Shown: positions 15,662 to 24,517 of the stretch, one piece after another
How the letters are laid out: each line of letters starts with the position of its first letter
Position numbering within the stretch: the first letter of the stretch is position 1
Assembly: GCA_019359115.1 (NCBI GenBank)
Contig: JAHHHW010000136.1
Span: forward strand, 1 to 35,254
DNA: 35,254 nt
Source: Pelatocladus maniniholoensis HA4357-MV3
Lineage (GTDB): Bacteria > Cyanobacteriota > Cyanobacteriia > Cyanobacteriales > Nostocaceae
Direction of reading: 5' to 3'
Position numbers and translations under genes: made by a program
Notes under the pieces: generated by a model
Told to the model about the DNA's origin: nothing
Databases searched by the model: none
The model's input: only the letters and a program-made list of their open reading frames with translations

Positions 15662-16204
15662 ATGGATACATTAGAAAACTATCAGTTGATTTTGAACACA
15701 GGTAAAACTACGAGAGAAGGAGCTTTACAATTGTTTGACGCTCTTGAACCCGTAAATTTAGACTTTATGTTTGGTCGTTGGCAAGGGTCTGGACTGCATA
15801 CAGATCATCCAATGGATGGTTTATTAGAAACTTCTAATTGGTATGGCAAGGAATTTGTAGATCCTGAAAATGTTCACCCGTTGTTATTTTTAGATAGTCA
15901 GGAAAAAATCTTTAAGGTTGCGCCTAATCCCACTTTAATGAACTGGGTTTTGAAATTGCCGATACCCAAAAATAATTCGCTCAAACCGTTGCTGATGTTG
16001 ATTAATTCTTTACTCAAAACCGAGAAAAGTCAAGCCAGACTGCGAATGATGGAGTACAGAGGAAAAGTCACAGCTACGATGATTTATGATTATTTGCCGA
16101 TCAATGACTCTTTTAGGAAAGTAGATGAGAATACTGTGTTAGGAATTATGGATTATAAAAACTTAACTCAACCTTTCTTTTTTGTTCTCAAGCGATACCT
16201 TTAG
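15662..16204 (+). CDS. GXWXG and DUF4334 domain protein
   Basis: A 180-residue protein. The name-giving G-x-W-x-G is at residues 38-42 (MFGRWQGSG), preceded by the family's T-R-E-G-A-L-Q-L-F-D-A-L-E-P helix. The C-terminal half (ARLRMMEYRGKVTATMIYD, then LPINDSFRKVDENTVLGIMD) is DUF4334. These two domains occur together in many bacteria, and their biochemical role is unknown. The end (FFFVLKRYL) is the usual family C-terminus, so the protein is full length. It lies 58 bases after the hydrolase gene on the same strand and may be co-transcribed with it. Confidence 0.85.
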   Translation: MDTLENYQLILNTGKTTREGALQLFDALEPVNLDFMFGRWQGSGLHTDHPMDGLLETSNWYGKEFVDPENVHPLLFLDSQEKIFKVAPNPTLMNWVLKLPIPKNNSLKPLLMLINSLLKTEKSQARLRMMEYRGKVTATMIYDYLPINDSFRKVDENTVLGIMDYKNLTQPFFFVLKRYL

Positions 16205-16574
16205 CCTTTTAATTCGCTTGTCTTTGCATCTTCTTCTGACCCACATACTGGAAGGTAATAACCCAGTACCGCCAACAATTGTGGCAGATAAAAACTACAC
16301 GAGAGAAATAAGCTACCGTTGTGGGTATTAAGTATAAGGTTGAAGCCATAAAATCTATCCTCCAGCGTTGGAGCGAGGAACAGTGGTGGTCTGCGGTGCT
16401 GTTATTAGAGAAAATTGCTGAAATATCCGCTCATAAACTCATCTCAAGTATAAATTTTCTTGCGTTTACTCTGTCTAATTTAATTGCATTTGATTTTTCC
16501 TGAAATACATTGGAAGGAGACTGTAATTATATTTACAGTCTCAAAATATTCTTTTCAGGTAATAATATTCTTAT
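16205..16574. other. Spacer upstream of the subtilase gene
   Basis: A 60-codon open frame at 16321-16503 has no recognisable similarity or ribosome-binding site and is not called. A perfect 10-bp inverted repeat just before the protease gene is listed separately. Confidence 0.4.
16517..16542. promoter_or_regulatory. Perfect 10-bp inverted repeat upstream of the S8 protease
   Basis: GAGACTGTAA-TTATAT-TTACAGTCTC, 32 bases before the protease ATG. The arms are perfect and the 6-nt spacer is itself TATAAT-like on the minus strand. It could be an operator for a dimeric regulator or a hairpin ending the upstream transcript. There is no run of T after it. Confidence 0.4.
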
Positions 16575-18377
16575 ATGGAATTGCAATTTGAATCAACAGA
16601 TATATTCGCTGACATCGACCCTCGACTACAAAGACTTCTCGAACGCAAAAGCCGAGGAATAGCCATAGCTGCGACGACATCAACCGAAAAAGAAGAAGTA
16701 GCAGTGATTGCTAAAGTAAATAATCTCAGCGAATGGCTATCTATGAATGAAGTCTATCCGGGTGCTGAGTTGGGTAGTACACTCGATGGTGAGCAGATTG
16801 TCACAGGTAGAATTCCAGTTTCCAGAATTAAACATATAAAAAAATCCAGTTGTGTTGTCAGCTTGAAACCAGCACAAGCACTAAAAGCAACTCTAGATAT
16901 TAATATTAAAGAAACTGCTATTCAACAAGACCTCTGGGCGCAAAGTTTTTTAGGACAACAGGGAAGTGGTGTTGTCGTTGGTATTATTGATGTTGGTTGT
17001 GATTTTGCCCACAAAAATTTTCGTCATGCTGATGGTTCTACAAGATTGCTAGCTTTTTGGAACCAGGATGGTTATTCTAATCGTAAAAGTCCCTATGGTT
17101 ATGGTCAAGAATATAAGCGGGATGAAATAAATCAAGCTCTTGGGGCAAGTGATCCTTATGCTGCTTTAGGATATAAATTAGAAGATAGGGCCCACGGAAC
17201 CCACGTTATGGATATTGCCGTGGGTAACGGACAAGGAAGTGGTTTTGCAGGTGTAGCTCCGGCCGCAGATATCGTGTTTGTCCAACTCTCTCAAAATGAA
17301 TTTACTCCCTTGATTGAGAATGGTGAAAAAGCCGTAGAAAGCTGTTTTGGCGATACAGTGGCGTTACTAGAAGCAATGAAATATATCTTTAATATTGCTG
17401 GCGATCGCCCTTGTGTAATTAATATTAGCCTGGGATTGTTCGGTGGTCCTCATGACGGTTCAACTTTGGTTGAACAGAGTATTGATGCTTTAGTTTCCGA
17501 AAAGCCAAACCGAGCGATAGTAATTGCTGCTGGAAACAGCTACGATACAGGTATTCATGCATCGGGAATGGTGTTGCAGAATCATCACTTTGACCTCCAG
17601 TGGAAAATCCCACACCGAAATCCCAGACAGAAAGAGATTGAAATATGGTATGGGGGAGGCGATCGCTTCCAACTAGAAATTATTGCTCCTGATGGTACTA
17701 GCCTGGGTCGGGTGGATTTGGGAGAAAATGGAGAAGTGGTAGATATTGAAGACAACACGATCATCTTCTTTACCAACCGCCAGTCCGATCCCAACAACGG
17801 CGATAACGTCATTTGCGTATTTATGGAACCTGATTTACCAGGAGGAATTTGGACACTACGTCTCCACGGTGTTCAAGTCACCAATGGTAAATTTCACGCT
17901 TGGATCGAGCGTGAAGATTACAGTCAAACTCGTTTTCTTCCTCCTCACGATAATAGCCATACCCTCAACACGATCGCTTGCGGATATAAAAGCATTGTGG
18001 TTGGTTCCTACGATGATAGTAAAATCAATAAGCCTCTATCATTTTTTTCTAGTTGCGGTCCCACCCGCGATGGACGACAAAAACCAGATTTGATTGCTCC
18101 TGGTCATCATATCTGGGCAGCTGCTTCACGGACAGCTACTCAAGTCATACGTATGTCTGGTACTAGTATGGCTGCTCCTGTTGTCACTGGTGCGATCGCC
18201 TTAATGTTGGCTGAAGCCCTTTCTTACAACAAGTCACTCACCATTGATGAAATTCGTGATATTCTAATGGCTAGTACTCAAAAGAATTTTCCTATCATCG
18301 ACCAGCCAGAACGCTACGGTTATGGAGCGATCGATATTAATGGAGCATTGTTAACTGTGCGAGACAAGGCCAGTTAG
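16575..18377 (+). CDS. S8 family (subtilisin-like) serine protease
   Basis: A 600-residue subtilase with a complete catalytic triad: Asp139 (GVVVGIIDVGCDFAH), His207 (EDRAHGTHVMD) and Ser531 (MSGTSMAAPVVTG), plus the oxyanion Asn region in V-I-A-A-G-N-S. Residues 1-115 form a propeptide-like region (EEVAVIAKV, then GRIPVSRIKHIKK). An insert at about 350-440 (EIWYGGGDRFQLEIIAPDGT) looks like a beta-sandwich between His and Ser. No N-terminal signal peptide is visible, so it may act in the cytoplasm or be exported by another route. A small gene 77 bases downstream encodes a protein resembling the propeptide region, suggesting an enzyme-inhibitor or enzyme-chaperone pair. Confidence 0.92.
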   Translation: MELQFESTDIFADIDPRLQRLLERKSRGIAIAATTSTEKEEVAVIAKVNNLSEWLSMNEVYPGAELGSTLDGEQIVTGRIPVSRIKHIKKSSCVVSLKPAQALKATLDINIKETAIQQDLWAQSFLGQQGSGVVVGIIDVGCDFAHKNFRHADGSTRLLAFWNQDGYSNRKSPYGYGQEYKRDEINQALGASDPYAALGYKLEDRAHGTHVMDIAVGNGQGSGFAGVAPAADIVFVQLSQNEFTPLIENGEKAVESCFGDTVALLEAMKYIFNIAGDRPCVINISLGLFGGPHDGSTLVEQSIDALVSEKPNRAIVIAAGNSYDTGIHASGMVLQNHHFDLQWKIPHRNPRQKEIEIWYGGGDRFQLEIIAPDGTSLGRVDLGENGEVVDIEDNTIIFFTNRQSDPNNGDNVICVFMEPDLPGGIWTLRLHGVQVTNGKFHAWIEREDYSQTRFLPPHDNSHTLNTIACGYKSIVVGSYDDSKINKPLSFFSSCGPTRDGRQKPDLIAPGHHIWAAASRTATQVIRMSGTSMAAPVVTGAIALMLAEALSYNKSLTIDEIRDILMASTQKNFPIIDQPERYGYGAIDINGALLTVRDKAS

Positions 18378-18454
18378 CTATGGTATTATGATTTCAGGCA
18401 TATTCTAACTAAATTTCCCTGTAATGTTATAATAGGTGATTTGGTTTTAAACAA

Positions 18455-18742
18455 ATGATGAAAAAACACTTACGCTTGATTAAATGTCCAGGCGATAAAC
18501 TCAAAAAAATAGAACCGAACACAGGAGATTGGACTCGACAAAGTGAGAGTCCTCAAGATCCAATTGCAATTACGGTGAAAGTTACTGAAGATGGTTATAT
18601 ACCAAATTTTGTTAACCTCCGCGCCCAAATATCGCCTAAACTATTCACGGCAACAATCACAGAAACGGATTTACATAGATTAGAAGCAGACCCACGGGTT
18701 ATATCTTTAGGTACACCCAGACGTTTACATGCAACAATTTAG
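18455..18742 (+). CDS. Small protein resembling a free subtilase propeptide
   Basis: A 95-residue protein with no signal peptide. The second half (AITVKVTEDGYIPNFVNL, then FTATITETDLHRLEADPRV and ISLGTPRRLHA) has the same order of elements as the N-terminal part of the preceding protease (VAVIAKVNNLSEWL, GRIPVSRIKHIKK, VVSLKPAQALKA): a strand, a helix, a strand ending T-x-x-I/P-x-x-x-x, a helix, and V-x-S-L. This is the I9/propeptide-type arrangement that chaperones or inhibits subtilases. The sequence similarity is weak, so the link rests on pattern and on being the next gene, 77 bases after the protease stop. Confidence 0.65.
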   Translation: MMKKHLRLIKCPGDKLKKIEPNTGDWTRQSESPQDPIAITVKVTEDGYIPNFVNLRAQISPKLFTATITETDLHRLEADPRVISLGTPRRLHATI

Positions 18743-19152
18743 TTTCAGTTTGGCTAGTTTTATGTAGAAGAGGATAAAAACTGAAGGCACTGGCTTTTAT
18801 GACGTCTATTATTAAGTCATGGTTCCTTGTCTGTTTTAAGATCAATCTTTACAATACTTTACAAAAGGGTGGGCGATAAGCTCATCCTTTTAATTTTGGG
18901 GATTGTGGGCTTTGGGTTATTGATATAGTTTTTTGATGTGTAGAGACGTTGCAATGCAACATATCTACTATTTTTTCTCTATAAATAAAACAACCCGCGC
19001 AGGCGGGTAAAGTCTGGTGTAGTCGCAATTTATAATCGTCAGGGCTGAATAAATTTTTACCGAGTATAAGTAGCGGACATAAGATTAGGCTACTTGATAC
19101 TCCCCATACTTAAAAGGTAAAAGATTCTTGCGAGCTAGCATCACCTATATTA
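18743..19152. other. Spacer between convergent genes
   Basis: No gene is visible. At about 18941-18969 there is a member of the common cyanobacterial GTAGAGACGTTGCAATGCAAC repeat, and at 18993-19008 a GC-rich hairpin, listed separately as a terminator candidate. Confidence 0.4.
18980..19008 (-). terminator. GC-rich hairpin with T-rich tail, terminator candidate
   Basis: ACCCGC-GCAG-GCGGGT forms a 6-bp GC stem. Read on the minus strand it is followed by TTGTTTTATTTAT, so it fits a Rho-independent terminator for the DUF3574 gene, about 145 bases past its stop. The same hairpin is widespread as a repeat in cyanobacteria, which lowers the certainty. Confidence 0.45.
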
Positions 19153-19623
19153 TTAGAAAGATACGCACGAACCCTCATCAACACGCAACACGGACTCTTG
19201 TTGAAACATATTTATATATGCTTGTCGGATTTGTGTAATTTTTGTGTTACTTTCGCTGTCAAAAGGATACAGCAATATTAAGAGCTTCGACCCCTCTTTG
19301 ACGACTGTTCCGCTTGAGTTCTTGAATTGACCTATACCAGTTAATAAGGTCAGTCCATCAGGAAAAAGAGGTGTAACTTCATTGTCTATGAACCGACTAA
19401 ATTCTTCTTCACTCACCATTGAACCGTCTGGTTTTGATAACCCAAAAAATAACTCGGTTCTGGTAAAACGCTCCCCATTCAACTGATTCTTACAAAAATC
19501 ATTCTTGGTAATAGCTTCTATTTTAGGACGTTGAGCTGAGACATCTATTGCCAATGCATAGTTCAAGACTAGCCCAGTGGCTAAAGAAATACCTAATATA
19601 GTGCGACGCATTTTTAATTTCAT
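19153..19623 (-). CDS. Exported DUF3574 family protein
   Basis: A 156-residue protein. A basic N-terminus (MKLKMRRT) and a hydrophobic stretch (ILGISLATGLVLNYALA) form a signal peptide, with cleavage likely near V-S-A-Q. The mature part is a DUF3574 domain: RTELFFGLSKPDGSMVSEEE, FIDNEVTPLFPDGLTLLTGI, G-Q-F, E-G-S-K-L-L-I-L-L-Y and the C-terminal Q-E-S-V-L-R-V-D. The function of DUF3574 is unknown. It reads toward the protease genes and stands alone; its 470-base upstream spacer separates it from the divergent SNF2 helicase. Confidence 0.85.
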   Translation of the reverse strand: MKLKMRRTILGISLATGLVLNYALAIDVSAQRPKIEAITKNDFCKNQLNGERFTRTELFFGLSKPDGSMVSEEEFSRFIDNEVTPLFPDGLTLLTGIGQFKNSSGTVVKEGSKLLILLYPFDSESNTKITQIRQAYINMFQQESVLRVDEGSCVSF

Positions 19624-20095
19624 GTTTGTTACGAAACGTAAATATCCTTAGTGACTACCGTGAAAAACGTTAGACCGTTTGGTAGTTCAGTGAACTACCT
19701 ACTAAACTGAAATAAGTGATGCAAAATGTAAGTAGAAAATCGCTCTACCTTTGTTTGAATCCTGTTTACTTATCTAAAGTGAGTTAGAGATTTACGCAGC
19801 TATTAGATAAATTTGTATTCCTTGAAGCCTAACCATAGATCATTCATGATTTATTAAAAGTGAGTACATTTTGTCAATAGACATCTGGTGAAAAATAATG
19901 TAGAGACGCGTAGCAAGATCCCACAGGGTAATTTCGCGTCTCTACAAGGATTGTGGGTAACGCATAATTAATTTTTGGAAATGTTTAATACGTCCACGTA
20001 AAGAAATAATTTAGAAAAATTTAAATATGCAATCCTGTGTACCTCAGCTTTGATACAGTAATTCAAAAGCTATGAAAATTTAGAGGCTTCGAGTT
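19624..20095. other. Divergent spacer with two palindromes
   Basis: No gene is visible. GGTAGTTCA-G-TGAACTACC (19681-19699) is a near-perfect palindrome about 58 bases upstream of the DUF3574 gene and could be an operator. TGTAGAGACGCG (19899-19910) and CGCGTCTCTACA (19935-19946) form a 12-bp inverted repeat belonging to the widespread GTAGAGACG repeat family. The remainder is AT-rich and should contain promoters in both directions, none clearly resolved. Confidence 0.5.
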
Positions 20096-23000
20096 ATGAA
20101 AGTCCTTCATGGTACTTGGATACCGAACGCTGAGAGTGGTTTTATACAATCTAGTCAATTTTATTTGTGGGTGGAAACCCCTATTGTCAAAAAGCGACAA
20201 AGCAGTAAGAAAAATATTCACCCTGGACATTTACCAAAGGAAGAATTAGTCAAATTTTTAACGGCAGAATTAGGAATCAAAGAAGTAGCAGCAGTACTGA
20301 CACAACGGATATCTCCCAAATATTTTGTTTTGCCAAGTATTAATGATCAGCCTTTACCTTCACCAGAATTAAGCAAGTATCTCGAAGCCGAAACCCCGGA
20401 AGACTATGAGGAGTTTCAATACTGGCAGGTAGACTGTTATGAAACACTCACTTCTGCACAAGCAATTAACACTATCAAATTACTCAACGATATCCACTTT
20501 TTAGCACTTTATAATTCCAGTGAAATTCAACTGGGTTCGGATCTCCTATTTTGGTATCACTACACCCAAGCTTTTAAAGAAGTAATTTTAAAAGACCAGT
20601 ATATTCCAGCACTCAAATATCGGCATTTAAATAATACTACTGAGAAAAAAACTAAACAAAAGTCCGCTAAAAAACCTGCATTTGAAATCTATGCAACTTG
20701 GGAGATTATTTCCGAGCAATACGAAGCGAATATCAAAAAATACATTGAATACATGCCACTAATTTGTGTGGCGGGTGCAACAGAACCAACAGATGCAGTT
20801 GAATTTTACGACAAAGAAACACTGTTACGCCACTTTTCTGAGTTTCTGTTGCATGATTTGCTGACTCATACTCCTTCTACTGCTACCTTTGACAAGCAAA
20901 TAGTTGATTCTCTAGTTTACTATTGCTTGTATCCCAATCGTCATAACCCTCTGACAAGTGATGCAGCTTTAGCAGAATATCAGCAATGGCTGGCGTGGAA
21001 AACTAAAATTACTCGCACTCAAAGCGATTCTTTGTTTCACCTCTGCTTGCAGTTGTCTGATCCTACCCCAGAAAATATTGATAACTGGCAAATGCAGTTT
21101 TTAGTAGCCAGCAAACAAGATCCTTCCCTGAAGCTAGCACTAGCTGATTATTGGCCTATGAATCAAAAAAATAAAGCTGGGGTAGAGAAAGAATTTGGTA
21201 AGAACTTTGAAACTAATTTACTGCTGAAACTGGGGTATGCAGCGCGGATGTATCCCAAATTATGGCAGGGTTTGGAGAGCGATCGCCCCATAGGAATGCA
21301 ATTGAGTTTAGAAGAAGCTTTTGACTTCCTCAAAGAAAGTGCTTGGGTATTGGAAGACTCTGATTTTAAAGTCATCGTACCAGCTTGGTACACTCCCGCA
21401 GGTCGCCGTCGTGCCAAAATTCGCCTGAAAGCATCAAGTGGGAAGTCTGCAACCAAGAGCGAAAATAAAAGCTATTTTGGTCTAGATTCATTAGTACAGT
21501 ATCAGTATGAATTGGCAATTGGCGATCAAGTCGTCACCCCCAAAGAATGGGAACAGTTAATTAACGCCAAATCCCCCTTGGTGCATTTTCGTGGTCAGTG
21601 GATGGAACTAGATCGCGATAAAATGCAACAATTACTCGAATTTTGGCAATCTCACGGTAACGAACAACCAGAAATGACTTTGTTAGAGTTCATGCAACGT
21701 AGTGCAGAAGCTGGTGAAGAGTGGGAAGTTGAACATGATGAAGCTTTGTCAGCAATGATGGCGAAGTTGCAAGATAAAACCAGACTAGAACCAATTGCAG
21801 AACTAGCAAACTTGCAAGGAACTTTACGAGAATACCAAAAACGCGGCGTGTCCTGGCTCGAATATATCGAAAGATTGGGATTAAATGGCTGTCTGGCAGA
21901 CGATATGGGTTTAGGTAAATCGGTGCAGGTAATTGCTCGATTAATTCAGGAGAGGGAGGTGCAGGGATCAGGAAAAGAGCAAGGGGACAAGGGAGACAAG
22001 GGAGACAAGGGGGTAAATTCTGGCTCATCTTTGTTGTTACCTACGTTATTAATTGCGCCGACATCGGTGGTGGGAAATTGGCAAAAAGAGATAGCTAAGT
22101 TTGCACCGCATCTGAAAACGATGGTGCATCATGGTGGCGATCGCATCTCATCTCTTGCTGATTTCAAAGCTGCAAGTCTGCAACATGATGTTGTGATTAC
22201 CTCCTTTACCCTCGCTCGTAAAGATGAAAAACTCTTCACTAGCGCCGATTGGCAAAGGATAGTACTAGATGAAGCGCAAAATATCAAAAATCCCAAAGCA
22301 GCACAAACTAAAGCTATTTTAAAACTATCGGCAAAACACCGATTAGCATTAACCGGAACTCCTGTAGAAAACCGCTTGCTTGATCTTTGGTCAATTTTTA
22401 ACTTTCTCAATCCTGGTTATTTGGGAAAAGAAGCTCAATTCCGCAAATTTTTTGAGATTCCAATTCAAAAAGACAATAACAAAATCAAATCAACTACCCT
22501 CAAAAAATTAGTCGAACCTCTGATTTTGCGGAGAGTCAAAACCGACAAATCTATTATTAATGATTTACCAGATAAAGTAGAGCAAAAACTATATACTAAC
22601 CTTACCAAAGAACAAGCATCGCTCTACGAAGTTGTTGTTAAAGACGTAGAGGAAAAACTCCAAGAAGCAGAAGGAATTCAACGCAAAGGTTTAATTCTTT
22701 CCACGCTGATGAAATTAAAACAGATTTGTAACCATCCAGCCCAGTTTTTGCAAGACAACAGTGAATTTTCCTCTGAGCGATCGCACAAACTCAGTCGTTT
22801 AGCAGAGATGGTAGAAGAGGCAATTTCTGAAGGAGAAAGCTTACTAATTTTCAGTCAATTTACTGAAATATGTGAGGGCTTAGAAAAACATATCAAACAT
22901 ACATTTCATTGCAACACTTACTATCTACATGGTGGTACTAGTCGTAAACGTCGGGAACAGATGATTACTGAATTTCAAGACCCAGAAACAGAACCCTCTG

Positions 23001-23323
23001 TTTTTATACTTTCTCTCAAAGCTGGTGGTGTTGGTATTACTTTAACCAAAGCTAATCACGTCTTCCACTTTGATCGATGGTGGAATCCAGCCGTCGAAAA
23101 CCAAGCAACTGATCGCGCTTTTCGGATTGGTCAAAAAAAGAATGTTTTCGTGCATAAATTTGTGGCGATCGGCACACTGGAAGAAAAAATTGACCAGATG
23201 ATTGAAGATAAGAAAAAACTCTCTGCGACTGTAGTTGGTAGTGATGAATCGTGGTTAACAGAATTAGATAACGAAGCATTTAAACAACTTATTTCATTAA
23301 ACAAAAGTGCTATTTTGGAATAA
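20096..23323 (+). CDS. SNF2/SWI2-family helicase
   Basis: A 1075-residue protein. The C-terminal half is a two-lobed SNF2 ATPase: motif I ADDMGLGKSVQVIA (about 600-613), L-I-A-P-T-S-V-V-G-N-W for Ia, DEAQ box V-L-D-E-A-Q-N-I-K-N-P (about 721-731), ALTGTPVENRLLDLWSIFNF for III, and the helicase-C motifs SLKAGGVGITLTKAN and QATDRAFRIGQ. The N-terminal half (residues 1-500) is the long SNF2-associated extension common in bacterial members. Such proteins translocate on duplex DNA and remodel protein-DNA complexes. A Gly-Asp-Lys triplet repeat at 630-638, between motifs I and Ia, is encoded by a 9-nt DNA repeat and is unlikely to be ancestral. A SWIM zinc-finger gene follows 104 bases downstream. 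Confidence 0.93.
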   Translation: MKVLHGTWIPNAESGFIQSSQFYLWVETPIVKKRQSSKKNIHPGHLPKEELVKFLTAELGIKEVAAVLTQRISPKYFVLPSINDQPLPSPELSKYLEAETPEDYEEFQYWQVDCYETLTSAQAINTIKLLNDIHFLALYNSSEIQLGSDLLFWYHYTQAFKEVILKDQYIPALKYRHLNNTTEKKTKQKSAKKPAFEIYATWEIISEQYEANIKKYIEYMPLICVAGATEPTDAVEFYDKETLLRHFSEFLLHDLLTHTPSTATFDKQIVDSLVYYCLYPNRHNPLTSDAALAEYQQWLAWKTKITRTQSDSLFHLCLQLSDPTPENIDNWQMQFLVASKQDPSLKLALADYWPMNQKNKAGVEKEFGKNFETNLLLKLGYAARMYPKLWQGLESDRPIGMQLSLEEAFDFLKESAWVLEDSDFKVIVPAWYTPAGRRRAKIRLKASSGKSATKSENKSYFGLDSLVQYQYELAIGDQVVTPKEWEQLINAKSPLVHFRGQWMELDRDKMQQLLEFWQSHGNEQPEMTLLEFMQRSAEAGEEWEVEHDEALSAMMAKLQDKTRLEPIAELANLQGTLREYQKRGVSWLEYIERLGLNGCLADDMGLGKSVQVIARLIQEREVQGSGKEQGDKGDKGDKGVNSGSSLLLPTLLIAPTSVVGNWQKEIAKFAPHLKTMVHHGGDRISSLADFKAASLQHDVVITSFTLARKDEKLFTSADWQRIVLDEAQNIKNPKAAQTKAILKLSAKHRLALTGTPVENRLLDLWSIFNFLNPGYLGKEAQFRKFFEIPIQKDNNKIKSTTLKKLVEPLILRRVKTDKSIINDLPDKVEQKLYTNLTKEQASLYEVVVKDVEEKLQEAEGIQRKGLILSTLMKLKQICNHPAQFLQDNSEFSSERSHKLSRLAEMVEEAISEGESLLIFSQFTEICEGLEKHIKHTFHCNTYYLHGGTSRKRREQMITEFQDPETEPSVFILSLKAGGVGITLTKANHVFHFDRWWNPAVENQATDRAFRIGQKKNVFVHKFVAIGTLEEKIDQMIEDKKKLSATVVGSDESWLTELDNEAFKQLISLNKSAILE
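21983..22013 (+). repeat. In-frame 9-nt tandem repeat within the SNF2 gene
   Basis: GGGGACAAG, GGAGACAAG and GGAGACAAG follow each other and then GGGG. The period of 9 keeps the frame and adds G-D-K three times (residues 630-638). The same unit is found in frame near 33801 and outside genes near 14615. Confidence 0.85.
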
Positions 23324-23427
23324 TGGCGTTGCTGAATCACAGAGCCATTGTTGCGTGAATTTTCCAAGGCTACAGAATTAACCCTGACGGTTCATCGCTG
23401 AAAAAAGAGAATATATAGGTATCGTTT

Positions 23428-24267
23428 ATGACTAAATTTTCTCGTACTTGGTGGGGCGATCGCTTTATTAAAGCCCTAGAACAATTTACCGATGAAGGTA
23501 GACTCCAACGCGGACGTTCTTATGCACGTGGCGGTAAAGTCAAAAGCTTTGAGATTGAACAAAATCATATTACTGCTCAAGTTAGAGGTTCAGTCAATCC
23601 TTATTTTGGTGTCTACAAAGAGCCTACCTACCACATAGAAATCGAAATCAAAGCTATTACTAAAACAAATTGGAAACAAGCCATAGAAAAACTTTCATCA
23701 AAAGCGAGTATTGTTTCTCGATTGTTGCTCAATGAAGTTCCAGAAAACATAGAAGATAATTTTGCTGAATTAGGACTACATTTATTGCCACACAGTCGTA
23801 AGGATTTTACAACAAGTTGTTCTTGTCCAGATTATGCTAATCCTTGCAAACACATCGCTGGGGTTTATTATTTAGTCGCATCCCAACTGGATAATAATCC
23901 TTTTTTATTATTTGAATTGCGGGGATTATCGAAAGCAGAACTACAAGTAAAATTGGCTGATTCACCTTTAGGTAAAGCCTTATCTGCGGAACTGAATAAT
24001 CAAGATATTCCCATAGAAATTTCCACTTCACTCTATACAAAAGTGGAAAAACAAACTGTTACTCAAAAGCCAACTGCTAGAGAATTTTGGTTAAGCACAA
24101 AAAGGCTGCCGCAAACAATAGAAGTTCCGACAAAAAGTAGTGTTTCAGCAATTTTGATTAAAAAGCAGGGTGATTTTCCCGCATTTTGGCAAAAAGATAA
24201 TTCGTTTATTTTGGCGATGGAAGAATTATATGGGCGAGTGAAGAGCAAAAATCAGAATTTGATTTAA
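23428..24267 (+). CDS. SWIM zinc-finger protein, SNF2 partner
   Basis: A 279-residue protein with a SWIM zinc finger at about residues 129-143: S-C-S-C-P-D-Y-A-N-P-C-K-H, giving the C-x-C-x(n)-C-x-H ligands. The N-terminus (TWWGDRFIKALEQFTDEGRL, then RGRSYARGGKV) is the usual start of bacterial SWIM proteins found beside SNF2 helicases. SWIM domains bind DNA or proteins. Comparative work (Makarova, Aravind and Koonin) noted the association of prokaryotic SWIM proteins with SNF2 ATPases, so a joint complex is likely. It lies 104 bases after the helicase on the same strand. Confidence 0.9.
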   Translation: MTKFSRTWWGDRFIKALEQFTDEGRLQRGRSYARGGKVKSFEIEQNHITAQVRGSVNPYFGVYKEPTYHIEIEIKAITKTNWKQAIEKLSSKASIVSRLLLNEVPENIEDNFAELGLHLLPHSRKDFTTSCSCPDYANPCKHIAGVYYLVASQLDNNPFLLFELRGLSKAELQVKLADSPLGKALSAELNNQDIPIEISTSLYTKVEKQTVTQKPTAREFWLSTKRLPQTIEVPTKSSVSAILIKKQGDFPAFWQKDNSFILAMEELYGRVKSKNQNLI

Positions 24268-24517
24268 ATTTTACTATTTCAAACACTCGACGACGGAGAT
24301 TATAAATACTCTGACACAATTAATTACACAGATTTTTTTCTGTTAAGAGTTAAGAGTTCCCTATCTCCACGAATGAATTTAATTTTGTCCAATTACTTAT
24401 TTTTCGACTTGTGTGTATACTATAGGCTTGCGCTTAGGGTGCGCGTAGCGTGGGTGGGGTTCTTCTGTATCTCACGCTTGTTGAAATCTGCTGTATTTGT
24501 ATGCATCTGAGGTTCTG

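Noticed and set aside
16321-16503. 60-residue plus-strand open frame before the protease
   Set aside because: No recognisable family, no ribosome-binding site, and it begins with a GTG inside AT-rich spacer.
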